Shown here: positions 15,972 through 23,536 of the stretch, one piece after another
Layout of the letters: each line of letters opens with the position of its first letter
Position numbering within the stretch: position 1 is the stretch's first letter
Assembly (NCBI GenBank): GCA_016342415.1
Contig: JAEIOD010000002.1
Span: 248,001-312,000, forward strand
Direction: 5' to 3'
Length of the DNA: 64,000 nucleotides
From: Clostridiales bacterium
GTDB taxonomy: Bacteria; Bacillota; Clostridia; Peptostreptococcales; Acidaminobacteraceae
Notes under the pieces: model-generated
What the model saw: only the letters and a program-made list of their open reading frames with translations
What the model was told of the DNA's origin: nothing
Databases searched by the model: none
Translations under genes and position numbers: made by a program

Positions 15972-18062
15972 CTATTTTAATAATTGCAGTATTCCTTGAG
16001 GCAATTGATTACTCTGAGCCATCATTGCATTTACAGCTTCCTCAAGTATTTTAAACTTGGATAATGACATCATCTCCTTAGCCATATCAACATCAGCAAT
16101 ACGGCTCTCAGCAGCTGAAAGTTGTTCTGATGCATTGTTAACATTTCTTATAACATGCTCTAGTGCATTTTGTTGTGCACCAAACTTTGATCTCTGCGAG
16201 CTTATTCTGTTTAGTACTTGATCTGTAAGTGTAAGTGATACACCTGCCATTTCAATTGGATTAACTCTAGGCATATCATCAACATATCCCAGCGCTTCAG
16301 GTCTCATATCATCAATAGATATAGTCATTGTTTGCCCTGTATTTGCACCAATTTGTAAGGTTATACCACCTGATTGACTGGTTTCATCCTGAACATTTGT
16401 AGTCTTAACATTAACCTTACTTATCCATACATCAATACCACCATTTATAGTGGGAGCATCTCCATCAAGTGACTGAGTTTCGAATGCTATAATTAAATCA
16501 CCATCGCTGTTAACATATGAACTCCTAGAAACTTCTTGTCCACTACCTCCAAATGAAGTTATGTTTTGAATAACTCCACTTGTATCTACTTTCACCAATG
16601 CTAAGTCTGTATTACCATTATTAGCTGGAAAATCTCCATCATTAGAATCAGAATCTAAAAGAAGTACATAACCATCATCTACTTCTTTTATACCACCTAA
16701 AGGAACATCCCCTTGACTGCCTCCAATTAATACATCCCATTCTTTGTTACCATCAACATCAGTTTTTACAAGCCATACATCTTGATTCCCATTTGGTACA
16801 TCACTTACATCTCCATCAGTAGAAGTTGTATCCACTGTAAAGATATATCCTCCATCAGAAGTATTGAGTAATTGGGTATTATTTAGATTAATAGGTTCAG
16901 AATTAGAGCCCCCTAAGTTCTTCTGCCAAACCGTATTTAAACCAATATCTAACTTCCAGAGTAGAACATCTGATCCACCATTAACACCTGTTAGATCTTG
17001 CCCCAAAACCGTATAGCTACCATCAACATTCTTCACTACATCATTTATTTCTAAGCTTGTATCACCATTCCAAAGATTAAGTCCCAATGCTCCATTAGAA
17101 TCTATTTCAAGAATACTAGGGGAATCCCAAAATGGGGCACTTGATTTAGCACCAACAATCAAGTAGTTCCCTGGTGTACTTTCTATTATTTTATTGCCCC
17201 AGTCACCATCAGCACCACCATATGTTTCTTCCCATACAATATTACCAGAGTTATCAATCTTAACAGCCCATACATCACTATCACCATTATTAGACGATAC
17301 ATCTTGATTACTTGAATATGTACCACCTACAAGAATATAACCATCTGAAACAGCTATAGAAGAGTTAAATGTATCATGACCACTACCGCCATAATTCTTC
17401 GTCCATACTTTATTACCATCACTATCAAGCTTAGTAACGAAAGCATCATTAGATCCATATATAGTTGGAATATCTCCATCAGCTGATGAAGTTGTTCCAA
17501 ATGCAATTGTACCTCCATCATTTGATGCAATTACACCATTTACATTATCTCCATTTGAACCACCAATATTAGTGCGCCATATAGCTTCACCAAAGTTAAG
17601 ATTCACAGGGCTACTTGAAGTACTTTCTGAAGAAACTCCCTTAGCACTTCCATCTAAGAGCTTTCTAGTATTAAACTCAGTTGTTGAGGCAATATTATGC
17701 ATTTCTGACTTTAATGAATCTAACTCAGACTGTATTTTGTCTCTATCATCATCCATGAGTGTTCCATTAGCTCCTTGAACACATAACTCTCGTATTCTTT
17801 GGGTTATCTCTCCCATTTCTCCCAATGCACCTTCAGCGGTCTGTATAAGTGATATACCATCTTGTGCATTACGACTAGCTTGATTAAGACCACGGATTTG
17901 AGCTCTCATCTTCTGACTTATTGCCAATCCAGCAGCATCATCAGCAGCTTTATTTATACGTAAACCAGACGATAGTTTTTCTATCGCCTTAGAAGAATTC
18001 TTTCTATTAATCTTTTCTCTATTTAAAACATTCAACGACTGAATATTATTAGCGATTCGCAT
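15972..18062 (-). CDS. Flagellin with a ~400-residue seven-repeat, propeller-like insertion
   Basis: The product has 696 residues. Residues 1-~150 are a canonical flagellin D0/D1 N-terminus (MRIANNIQSLNVLN, KLSSGLRINKAADDAAGLAIS, NAQDGISLIQTAEGALGE). The last ~130 are the matching C-terminus (QNALEHVIRNVNNASEQLSAAESRI ... SNQLPQGILQLL). Between them, ~162-557 hold seven degenerate ~56-residue repeats of the form W-x4-GGS-x-D ... DGG-Y-x-x-x-G-T-x-S-x-DGD ... D-x-W-L-V-K-x-D-x-x-G-N, as expected for a seven-bladed beta-propeller replacing the surface-exposed D2/D3 region. The ATG at 18060-18062 has GAGGTGG upstream; a longer frame adds nine codons. A consensus sigma-D promoter precedes it. Flagellin is exported by the flagellar type III system. 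The gene lies inside a mobile unit with no other flagellar genes. Confidence 0.9.
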   Translation of the reverse strand: MRIANNIQSLNVLNREKINRKNSSKAIEKLSSGLRINKAADDAAGLAISQKMRAQIRGLNQASRNAQDGISLIQTAEGALGEMGEITQRIRELCVQGANGTLMDDDRDKIQSELDSLKSEMHNIASTTEFNTRKLLDGSAKGVSSESTSSSPVNLNFGEAIWRTNIGGSNGDNVNGVIASNDGGTIAFGTTSSADGDIPTIYGSNDAFVTKLDSDGNKVWTKNYGGSGHDTFNSSIAVSDGYILVGGTYSSNQDVSSNNGDSDVWAVKIDNSGNIVWEETYGGADGDWGNKIIESTPGNYLIVGAKSSAPFWDSPSILEIDSNGALGLNLWNGDTSLEINDVVKNVDGSYTVLGQDLTGVNGGSDVLLWKLDIGLNTVWQKNLGGSNSEPINLNNTQLLNTSDGGYIFTVDTTSTDGDVSDVPNGNQDVWLVKTDVDGNKEWDVLIGGSQGDVPLGGIKEVDDGYVLLLDSDSNDGDFPANNGNTDLALVKVDTSGVIQNITSFGGSGQEVSRSSYVNSDGDLIIAFETQSLDGDAPTINGGIDVWISKVNVKTTNVQDETSQSGGITLQIGANTGQTMTISIDDMRPEALGYVDDMPRVNPIEMAGVSLTLTDQVLNRISSQRSKFGAQQNALEHVIRNVNNASEQLSAAESRIADVDMAKEMMSLSKFKILEEAVNAMMAQSNQLPQGILQLLK
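16392..17579 (-). repeat. Seven in-frame ~170-bp repeats encoding the propeller-like domain of flagellin
   Basis: At the protein level successive units open WRTNIGGSNGD, WTKNYGGSGHD, WEETYGGADGD, NLWNGDTSLE, WQKNLGGSNSE, WDVLIGGSQGD and NITSFGGSGQE. Five of them contain Asp-Gly-Asp or a similar turn plus a DxW/DxA-x-VK strand. Units 3 and 4 are the most divergent. The DNA is not highly repetitive, so the repeats are old. Confidence 0.75.
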
Positions 18063-18093
18063 ATGCCACCACCTCATCACTCTTACCACTTAT

Positions 18094-18120
18094 ATATCGG
18101 CAAGTTGATTAACTTTTTTA
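18094..18120 (-). promoter_or_regulatory. Sigma-D (sigma-28) flagellar promoter of the flagellin gene
   Basis: On the minus strand TAAA (18117-18120) and GCCGATAT (18094-18101) are separated by exactly 15 bp, a full match to the TAAA-N15-GCCGATAT consensus of FliA/SigD. It lies ~32 bp upstream of the start codon, so the gene should be expressed with the host's late flagellar regulon. Confidence 0.85.
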
Positions 18121-18800
18121 ACAATTATTTGAATTTATATTGTATATCATAGTAATAATCGTGTTTATATATTAATGAATCACAATCATTTATTTGTTTA
18201 AATTCTCCATTAAGCGAAAAAGACCAACAACAGCTGACATTCCAACTGCCGAAGGCCTTTCTTTAATATCTGGCTACACCCAGCACCAATGTTTAAGAGT
18301 GGGTGTAACAAATGGTGTAGTAGCCCTATTAACTCTATCAACACCTGTTAACTCAAGTAGACAACAGCTAGGTTATTTAACAACTCCAGAGTACTGCATC
18401 AACACCATTTAACTCCTTGATTAGATTTAACGTATAAACAATAATAGCTCCTCACAAAGTTTTACCTTGCAAGAAACTATAAATGACTACTTCATTTTTA
18501 AACTGTGTATTAAGCATTACAATGGAAACTAATTTGCTTACCATTACTTATGATAAACGAATCACAAACTCAAGACATATACCTTATATAAAGTAACATT
18601 CATCTACACAAGCATAATCTTATCAAATCCAATTATAATAGCAATTCTAATCACCAAACACCGACTAGAGAGGCAGAAAAAGTAATAGAACAGAAAATCG
18701 ACTTATGTTCAATTTTGAATTAAACTGCAATTATTCAATAGTGTTTATCAAAAATAAGCACCAATTACTATATAAATATTATATATATAAAGATTCATGC
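18121..18800. other. 680-bp stretch without a convincing gene; contains a possible structured RNA
   Basis: The sequence is AT-rich except at ~18230-18370. There, nested complementary segments GGCTAC (18272-18277)/GTAGCC (18320-18325) and CACCA (18284-18288)/TGGTG (18313-18317) could fold, and a small GCCGAAGGC hairpin lies at ~18248-18256. A 72-codon plus-strand frame at 18194-18412 has no ribosome-binding site and overlaps these structures. The region separates the flagellin and helicase genes; a replication origin of the element is possible but not shown. Confidence 0.35.
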
Positions 18801-20798
18801 TTACTTTTCTAGTTTCACTGGTTTTATAATCTTTTGACCCTCAGCAACGATGCCATTTCTACTTATAAAATCAACAACATTTGCATTTCTAAGAATCCTA
18901 GTTAAGTCGGATGAATGAGATAAACCTAACCTATGCCTAATATCAGACTTCTTATGAGTCCCAGAATCTAACTCTTGCAACAGCTGAATAAACCTTGTAG
19001 CCGCTGATGTAGTTCGTCGAGTTAAATTGTCGTAATCTTTTCTTTGTTTGTGGAATTCAATATCAAAGTCATATAGTAGTTGAGCACCTGGTAACGCTTC
19101 TACAACTTTATTAATAACAGCATCATTAGAATTCATTATGTACACATCTGAAGGGTGCGTACCATCTCTATTAATCCTCAATATTGCTTGAACAAGATCA
19201 TCCGCTATTTGTCTCACTTTATAATCTTCGAGATCATCGAACACATACTTAAGGCTTTTATGCACTTTTGTCATCTTAAGTGGTATATCATCTCTTAAAT
19301 CAAACTGAGTCGGCTCGTCATACAAATTTACAATTGTCAGACTTATAGCATCCAATTGATCATTAGACATCTTAGTTGCTGGAAACAGATTAGTTTTTAA
19401 TACAGAGTTTTGCTTAAACGATGGTAAATCTGCAACTAAAGGAACCCTATTGTAAAGATCCATCATCGATTTTGAAAATGCAGCTGTCGCCTCTTCACTA
19501 ATTTGACCTGTAATCAAAACTCGATTGTAATTAGTTGTTATCCTGACTTTCATATCTTTGTTAATATAATACTGATAATTCAAAAGTGTTGCTTCACCAT
19601 TGATATTAGGAGTTCCAAATATAAATAGCTTATTGCAATCCTCATATGCATTGGTGCCGACGAGTTTATGAACTTTATCAAAGTTAATGCTATTTGCAAT
19701 AGTTAGATCAGTAGCTGCAGCAAGTTTATCTAGTTTGTTCATATATGAAAGCACTAAAACATCATCCCTGATAGAAATATTTTCCTTAACATAGTTCATT
19801 GCTGTCTTTTCAAAATCCTTGAGGTTGTTAATTGATTGTTTTGAGCTACTTCTATTACACACATGAATTTTAAACTGACTGTAATTCCTAGCCTTTGGTG
19901 TTCTAATTATGTTATAGAACTCTGATTCATATTGTTTGCTTATCGATGCAGATGCGTCAATCATTAAATTGTGTTCAGCAATGCTTGGAATCACTCTTGA
20001 ATCAAATGTATATACTTTATTAATACCAGTCCTATGATCCTTATTAATGAATATCCTCTTGTTGTAGAACTCTTTAATTTGTAAAATCCTATCTTTTAGT
20101 GTCGATTTGCTTAGTTTAATTGATTCATCTACGCTCAGTTCCCTCTTATACTCTTCAGTATATGTTGCTTCAACTACATTAATAATATCAGACAAACTAT
20201 CATCAAGACCTATTGGCTCATCTAAATCCAACAATGACGGTTTTCCAATATCATTGGCAAGGGCATCACGTATCACACCTGTAAGTGTCCTGAACGTCAT
20301 ATCGATAGGCTTTGGCATCAGTAACTCTAAATCATTTAAATTTCTATTCGTAAGATAAATAGGTTCAACATAATTGACAGTTTCATCTATGATATGTAGC
20401 CTACCATCCCCTAGTACCTTTAATTGGTGAGGATTCTTACCAAAATCTTTAAATCGTTTGCTTGTAATCACTACTACAGGATACTGTTCAGCCAGTGATT
20501 TCATCATCTTTGCGTTTTTGCTATCAACCCCTACTGCTATACTCTTTCCAGCAGCACGATTAAGTGCATCCACTATAAATTCACCTCTTGTCTTTTCTCT
20601 TGTAAATGGTGTTACTATCAACACTTTATTATCTGGATTAATAGCAATAAAATGGGGAACAGCATCAATAATCGCAGTTGTTTTTCCAACACCTGGCTCA
20701 GCATCTATCACATCAAATTTACCATCAACATTGTTGTTAAACATAACTTTATGCCGTATTCCACTTTGTATCTGCTGTCTCTTCTTATTATCAAACAT
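18801..20798 (-). CDS. Plasmid/phage-type superfamily 2-like helicase with C-terminal HTH-like segment
   Basis: The product has 665 residues. Near the N-terminus is Walker A in VIDAEPGVGKTTAIIDAVP, followed by motif Ia-like KVLIVTPFTREK and a Walker B HIIDETVN (DE-box type). Later segments such as DVLVLSYMN, then LFIFGTPNINGEATLLNYQYY and VRQIADDLVQAILRINRDGTHPSDVYI, resemble the second RecA-like domain (motifs V/VI, QAxxRxxR-like). The last ~80 residues are helical with SDIRHRLGLSHSSDLTRILRNA, a possible winged helix. It may serve replication of the excised element. The start has AGGAGGAATAGG upstream. The exact subfamily was not recognised. Confidence 0.7.
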   Translation of the reverse strand: MFDNKKRQQIQSGIRHKVMFNNNVDGKFDVIDAEPGVGKTTAIIDAVPHFIAINPDNKVLIVTPFTREKTRGEFIVDALNRAAGKSIAVGVDSKNAKMMKSLAEQYPVVVITSKRFKDFGKNPHQLKVLGDGRLHIIDETVNYVEPIYLTNRNLNDLELLMPKPIDMTFRTLTGVIRDALANDIGKPSLLDLDEPIGLDDSLSDIINVVEATYTEEYKRELSVDESIKLSKSTLKDRILQIKEFYNKRIFINKDHRTGINKVYTFDSRVIPSIAEHNLMIDASASISKQYESEFYNIIRTPKARNYSQFKIHVCNRSSSKQSINNLKDFEKTAMNYVKENISIRDDVLVLSYMNKLDKLAAATDLTIANSINFDKVHKLVGTNAYEDCNKLFIFGTPNINGEATLLNYQYYINKDMKVRITTNYNRVLITGQISEEATAAFSKSMMDLYNRVPLVADLPSFKQNSVLKTNLFPATKMSNDQLDAISLTIVNLYDEPTQFDLRDDIPLKMTKVHKSLKYVFDDLEDYKVRQIADDLVQAILRINRDGTHPSDVYIMNSNDAVINKVVEALPGAQLLYDFDIEFHKQRKDYDNLTRRTTSAATRFIQLLQELDSGTHKKSDIRHRLGLSHSSDLTRILRNANVVDFISRNGIVAEGQKIIKPVKLEK

Positions 20799-20894
20799 CC
20801 TATTCCTCCTAAATAGGAATACTTACTCCTATATTTATTAAATATTATAACTCAAGACTATATAGTACTTCTTCTAGTATACAAGTCTAGATAA

Positions 20895-21080
20895 CTACAT
20901 CATCACTTTTGATTCAAAATATCTACGACTAATCTTACCTGATACTGTATAATATCCATCTTTATTTAATTCTTTATTTAAATCACGTATAATCTGATAC
21001 GCTTTAGACATTGAAATATCCAGTGTATTTGCTACATCATTTGCAGTTAGAAATCTGCTTTTCGTTTCTTTTACATCCAT
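20895..21080 (-). CDS. Small helix-turn-helix protein (excisionase-like)
   Basis: The 61-residue product is almost all one DNA-binding domain: FLTANDVANTLDISMSKAYQIIRDLNKEL, then GYYTVSGKISRRYFESK, as in small excisionase/ICE regulators of Firmicutes (HTH_17-like). The start has GGTAGGTGATATT upstream. It is transcribed away from the XRE repressor gene, with a shared 156-bp control region, an arrangement typical of the switch region of integrative elements. A role as recombination directionality factor or as regulator of the helicase gene is inferred from this position. Confidence 0.7.
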   Translation of the reverse strand: MDVKETKSRFLTANDVANTLDISMSKAYQIIRDLNKELNKDGYYTVSGKISRRYFESKVMM

Positions 21081-21176
21081 AATATCACCTACCTTTCACA
21101 TGCAATTTCATCATTTCTTAATCATATGATAAATCAAGACGAGACAGAATGCAATATGTTTTTGCTTAACCATAGT

Positions 21177-21213
21177 ATTGACTTTGTGGTTTTCTACTGT
21201 TAAACTATAGTTA
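21177..21213 (+). promoter_or_regulatory. Promoter and candidate operator in the divergent switch region
   Basis: Plus strand TTGACT, a 17-bp spacer and TAAACT precede the XRE gene. The palindrome AACTATAGTT overlaps the -10 end and is a candidate repressor operator. AAGGAGGTG follows as the ribosome-binding site of the XRE gene. Confidence 0.5.
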
Positions 21214-21236
21214 GATTAAACGTAAGGAGGTGTAAA

Positions 21237-21737
21237 ATGGAAATTGAAAAACAGATAGGACAGTACTTACATGAACAAAGAACGATGAGACATCATACAC
21301 AAGCTATGGTGGCAAAGGCCTTAGGAATCAACCAGTCTACATATGCTAACTATGAATCTGGGAGTCGATTATTCCCTGCTAAGTATGTTTCACGACTATC
21401 AACAAGACTTAATTTTGATATAGACAGGATCGTCGAGCTACATCCGAAAATTGATCCAAACTTTTTTCTAGTTGATTATGATGAGGAGCCAATTGTAATT
21501 CAGGGCAAAGGAATCGCTGTTGCAGTTCCTATCGATTCACAACTAAGGGTTAATCCTGTCATTTCATACATGGCAACGGAAGGATACAATATCTCAATTC
21601 AAGAGTCTGTCGATGAGTATGTTGTTATCAAAACAGATTCATACGAGATGTCGCTTAGTCAAAAGGAATTACAAAAGCTTAATAAGAATGTAACTGATTT
21701 CATAGAGTTTGAACTCTACAAGAAAAGAAACCAATAA
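21237..21737 (+). CDS. XRE-family (Cro/CI-like) transcriptional repressor
   Basis: The product has 166 residues. The HTH_3 domain covers residues ~7-65 (LHEQRTMRHHTQAMVAKALGI, then NQSTYANYESGSRLFPAKYVSRLSTRL). The C-terminal ~100 residues are unrecognised; they lack an obvious LexA-type Ser/Lys protease or an ImmA-like HExxH motif. The start follows AAGGAGGTGTAAA. It is divergent from the small HTH gene and upstream of the integrase on the same strand, as expected for the repressor that keeps the element quiescent. Confidence 0.85.
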   Translation: MEIEKQIGQYLHEQRTMRHHTQAMVAKALGINQSTYANYESGSRLFPAKYVSRLSTRLNFDIDRIVELHPKIDPNFFLVDYDEEPIVIQGKGIAVAVPIDSQLRVNPVISYMATEGYNISIQESVDEYVVIKTDSYEMSLSQKELQKLNKNVTDFIEFELYKKRNQ

Positions 21738-21741
21738 GAAA

Positions 21742-21775
21742 ACAACCCCAGTGCTGGTAACACCGAGGTTGTATG
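21742..21775. terminator. Hairpin after the XRE gene
   Basis: ACAACC...GGTTGT arms with an inner GTG/CAC pair form a strong stem just after the XRE stop. A short T-run follows only on the minus strand, so terminator activity is uncertain. Confidence 0.4.
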
Positions 21776-21896
21776 CCACAGAATTATATGGATCAAGTCC
21801 AATATAATAGCTATGTCGCAATACTATTATAACAACAAAGGACAACATCTTCAATTCTTGGTTTTCTTATTATACATTTAGAAAGGAAGTGAAGAT

Positions 21897-22973
21897 ATGC
21901 CTGCATACAACGACAAAATAACAGGAAAATGGTACGCCAAATTTTACTATAAAGATTGGCAGGGTAATAGTAAGCAAAAGATGAAGAAAGGTTTTAAATA
22001 CAAACGCGAAGCACAGCAGTTCGAAAGAGAATTTCTAGATAAAGCACACGCTGATTGTACAATGACCTTTCAAAGTCTCTATGATCTTTATATGGAAGAC
22101 GCCAAAGTTAAACGTAAACCAACAACTTATGAAAACAAAAGAGTGCTCATCGAACTAAAGATTCTACCTTATTTTAAGGATCAGCAAATCAACAATATTA
22201 CACCCGCACAGGTCAGACAATGGCAAAATAAGTTGATATCACAGAACTACAAGCCAACTTACCTTAAGACCATTCACAATCAGCTTACTGCTATGTTTAA
22301 CTATGCAGTAAAGTTTTATAAGCTGCAAGAGAACCCTGCGAAAATCTGTGGAAGTATGGGAGAAAAGAACGCTGACTCAATGGATATTTGGACTGTAGAC
22401 GAGTTCAATACATTTATAGAAGCATTTAACGACAAACCATTAACGAGAGTTGCATTTGAACTTCTCTTCTACTCAGGAATGCGTTCAGGCGAACTGCTAG
22501 CACTAACATATAATGACTTTGATTTTGAGAATAAGAAGGTAAGCATCAATAAGAACTTTGCAATAGTTAAGAGAGAACACTTGATACTACCACCGAAAAC
22601 ACCTAAAAGTAAACGAGTTGTAAATTTACCTGATTTTCTTGTTGAAGATATCGAATGGTTAATTAAACAATTCTACGATTTTAATGATTCTGATAGAATC
22701 TTTGATTTCACTAAATCTCATTTAAACACCCAGATGAAACGAGGTTCTAAGATTGCTGGCGTAAAGAAGATTAGAGTCCACGATATTCGCCACTCACATG
22801 CCTCCCTGTTAGTTGAACTTGGATTCTCTCCATTACTAATTGCTGAACGCTTGGGTCATGAGAAAGTACAGACAACCATGGAAACCTATTCACACCTTTA
22901 CCCAAACAAGCAAAACGAGGTAACAGCGAAGCTTCAGGAGCTGGTTGAGGAATCTTATAGGAACATGAATTAG
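21897..22973 (+). CDS. int: Tyrosine integrase of the guaA-linked element
   Basis: The product has 358 residues, normal for phage/ICE integrases. An arm-binding N-terminus (YNDKITGKWYAKFYYKDWQG ... GFKYKREAQQFE) is followed by a SAM-like core-binding domain (~60-150). The catalytic domain has Arg in SGMRSGELLALTY, HDIRHSHASLL (His-x-x-Arg), His in ERLGHEKVQTTMETYSHLY and the Tyr of that motif. The ribosome-binding site is AAAGGAAGTGAAGAT. The stop codon lies within the 20-bp arm-like repeat and the gene points at the right boundary core 75 bp away, the usual placement for an integrase next to its att site. Its likely target is the 3' end of guaA. Confidence 0.9.
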   Translation: MPAYNDKITGKWYAKFYYKDWQGNSKQKMKKGFKYKREAQQFEREFLDKAHADCTMTFQSLYDLYMEDAKVKRKPTTYENKRVLIELKILPYFKDQQINNITPAQVRQWQNKLISQNYKPTYLKTIHNQLTAMFNYAVKFYKLQENPAKICGSMGEKNADSMDIWTVDEFNTFIEAFNDKPLTRVAFELLFYSGMRSGELLALTYNDFDFENKKVSINKNFAIVKREHLILPPKTPKSKRVVNLPDFLVEDIEWLIKQFYDFNDSDRIFDFTKSHLNTQMKRGSKIAGVKKIRVHDIRHSHASLLVELGFSPLLIAERLGHEKVQTTMETYSHLYPNKQNEVTAKLQELVEESYRNMN

Positions 22974-22988
22974 TATCGATTTAGTATC
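22969..22988. repeat. Arm-like direct repeat, right copy
   Basis: ATTAGTATCGATTTAGTATC is identical to 8406-8425 and overlaps the integrase stop codon. The pair lies just inside the two boundary cores of the element. Confidence 0.65.
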
Positions 22989-23000
22989 GCAAGACATAAA

Positions 23001-23045
23001 GAAACCCTACGAACCTTGTATTATTAAGGTCTGTAGGGTTTTGTT
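23001..23045 (+). terminator. Rho-independent terminator of the integrase gene
   Basis: AAACCCTAC (23002-23010) pairs with GTAGGGTTT (23033-23041), with an inner ACCTT/AAGGT stem, followed by a T-rich tail. It lies between the arm-like repeat and the boundary core. Confidence 0.85.
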
Positions 23046-23048
23046 ATT

Positions 23049-23065
23049 CTATTCCCACTCAATTG
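23049..23065 (-). other. att-like core (guaA 3'-end copy)
   Basis: CTATTCCCACTCAATTG reads CA ATT GAG TGG GAA TAG on the minus strand (I-E-W-E-stop), the same C-terminus as GuaA. It forms the right boundary of the integrase-bearing unit and the left boundary of the unit next to guaA. Confidence 0.8.
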
Positions 23066-23098
23066 CTGGAATTTGACTCCTATTAGTTTGTAGTATTT

Positions 23099-23418
23099 TC
23101 AGTGGTTTCTATTATCATCATTATTAGCATTATTCATATTATTTATCCAATAATGCTTCAACACAGTCAAAAGGCAGTCACAACAATCACTATCAACGAT
23201 ATTTATGTGTTCTTGGTTATCAAATTCTCTGTTAACTATATTTTCAACGATATCGTTATTGCATTTAGGATTATGTGACTTATATTTAGCTACAATATAG
23301 TTAGATACCAGCCCTTCTCCTTTTATGATTCGACCAATGCACCTTCTAGAAATAAAATTGCTTGTACCTTAAAGTTCATTTTGCATCTCCCAGTTTTCGT
23401 ATCCCTAATTGCTTTCAT
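23099..23418 (-). pseudogene. Small frameshifted gene of unknown function
   Basis: An ATG at 23416-23418 with AGAGGTGG upstream opens MKAIRDTKTGRCKMNFKVQAI, then the frame closes. In another frame the sequence continues well formed as NFISRRCIGRIIKGEGLVSN ... DCCDCLLTVLKHYWINN to a TGA at 23099-23101. One indel near 23365 would join the two into a ~105-residue protein. No family was recognised. It is convergent with the integrase across the att-like core. Confidence 0.5.
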
Positions 23419-23491
23419 AAAATGCCACCTCTTTTAATCACTTCAACATTATTATTCTCTATAATTTACAAGGGTATTATCTTACATTTTC

Positions 23492-23530
23492 AAAAAAACT
23501 AAAGGGAGCGAATTGCCCCCTTCATTTTTT
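23492..23530 (-). terminator. Bidirectional rho-independent terminator of the giant surface-protein gene
   Basis: Minus strand: AAGGGGGC, loop AATT, CGCTCCCTT, followed by TAGTTTTTTT; A/T runs flank both sides. It lies directly after the stop codon. Confidence 0.85.
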
Positions 23531-23536
23531 AATGGT

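Larger units (their letters stand above)
8295..23065. mobile_element. 14.8-kb integrative element at guaA with integrase, helicase, protease/AAA+ pair and flagellin cargo
   Basis: The unit is bounded by direct copies of the guaA end (8295-8309, 23049-23065). Inside each boundary is an identical 20-bp arm-like repeat (8406-8425 and 22969-22988), at 97 and 60 bp from its core. A tyrosine integrase reads outward to the right boundary and stops inside the repeat, an arrangement common for site-specific integrative elements. An XRE regulator and divergent small HTH protein sit upstream of the integrase. No capsid, portal, terminase, relaxase or type IV secretion genes are present, so it is not a complete phage or conjugative element. 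Most cargo is on the minus strand. Confidence 0.75.

Noticed and set aside
18194-18412. 72-codon plus-strand frame between flagellin and helicase genes
   Set aside because: No ribosome-binding site, no recognisable similarity, and it overlaps potential RNA stems.
8295-23065. Interpretation of the middle unit as a prophage
   Set aside because: Integrase, XRE and HTH genes fit, but no structural, packaging or lysis genes are present.
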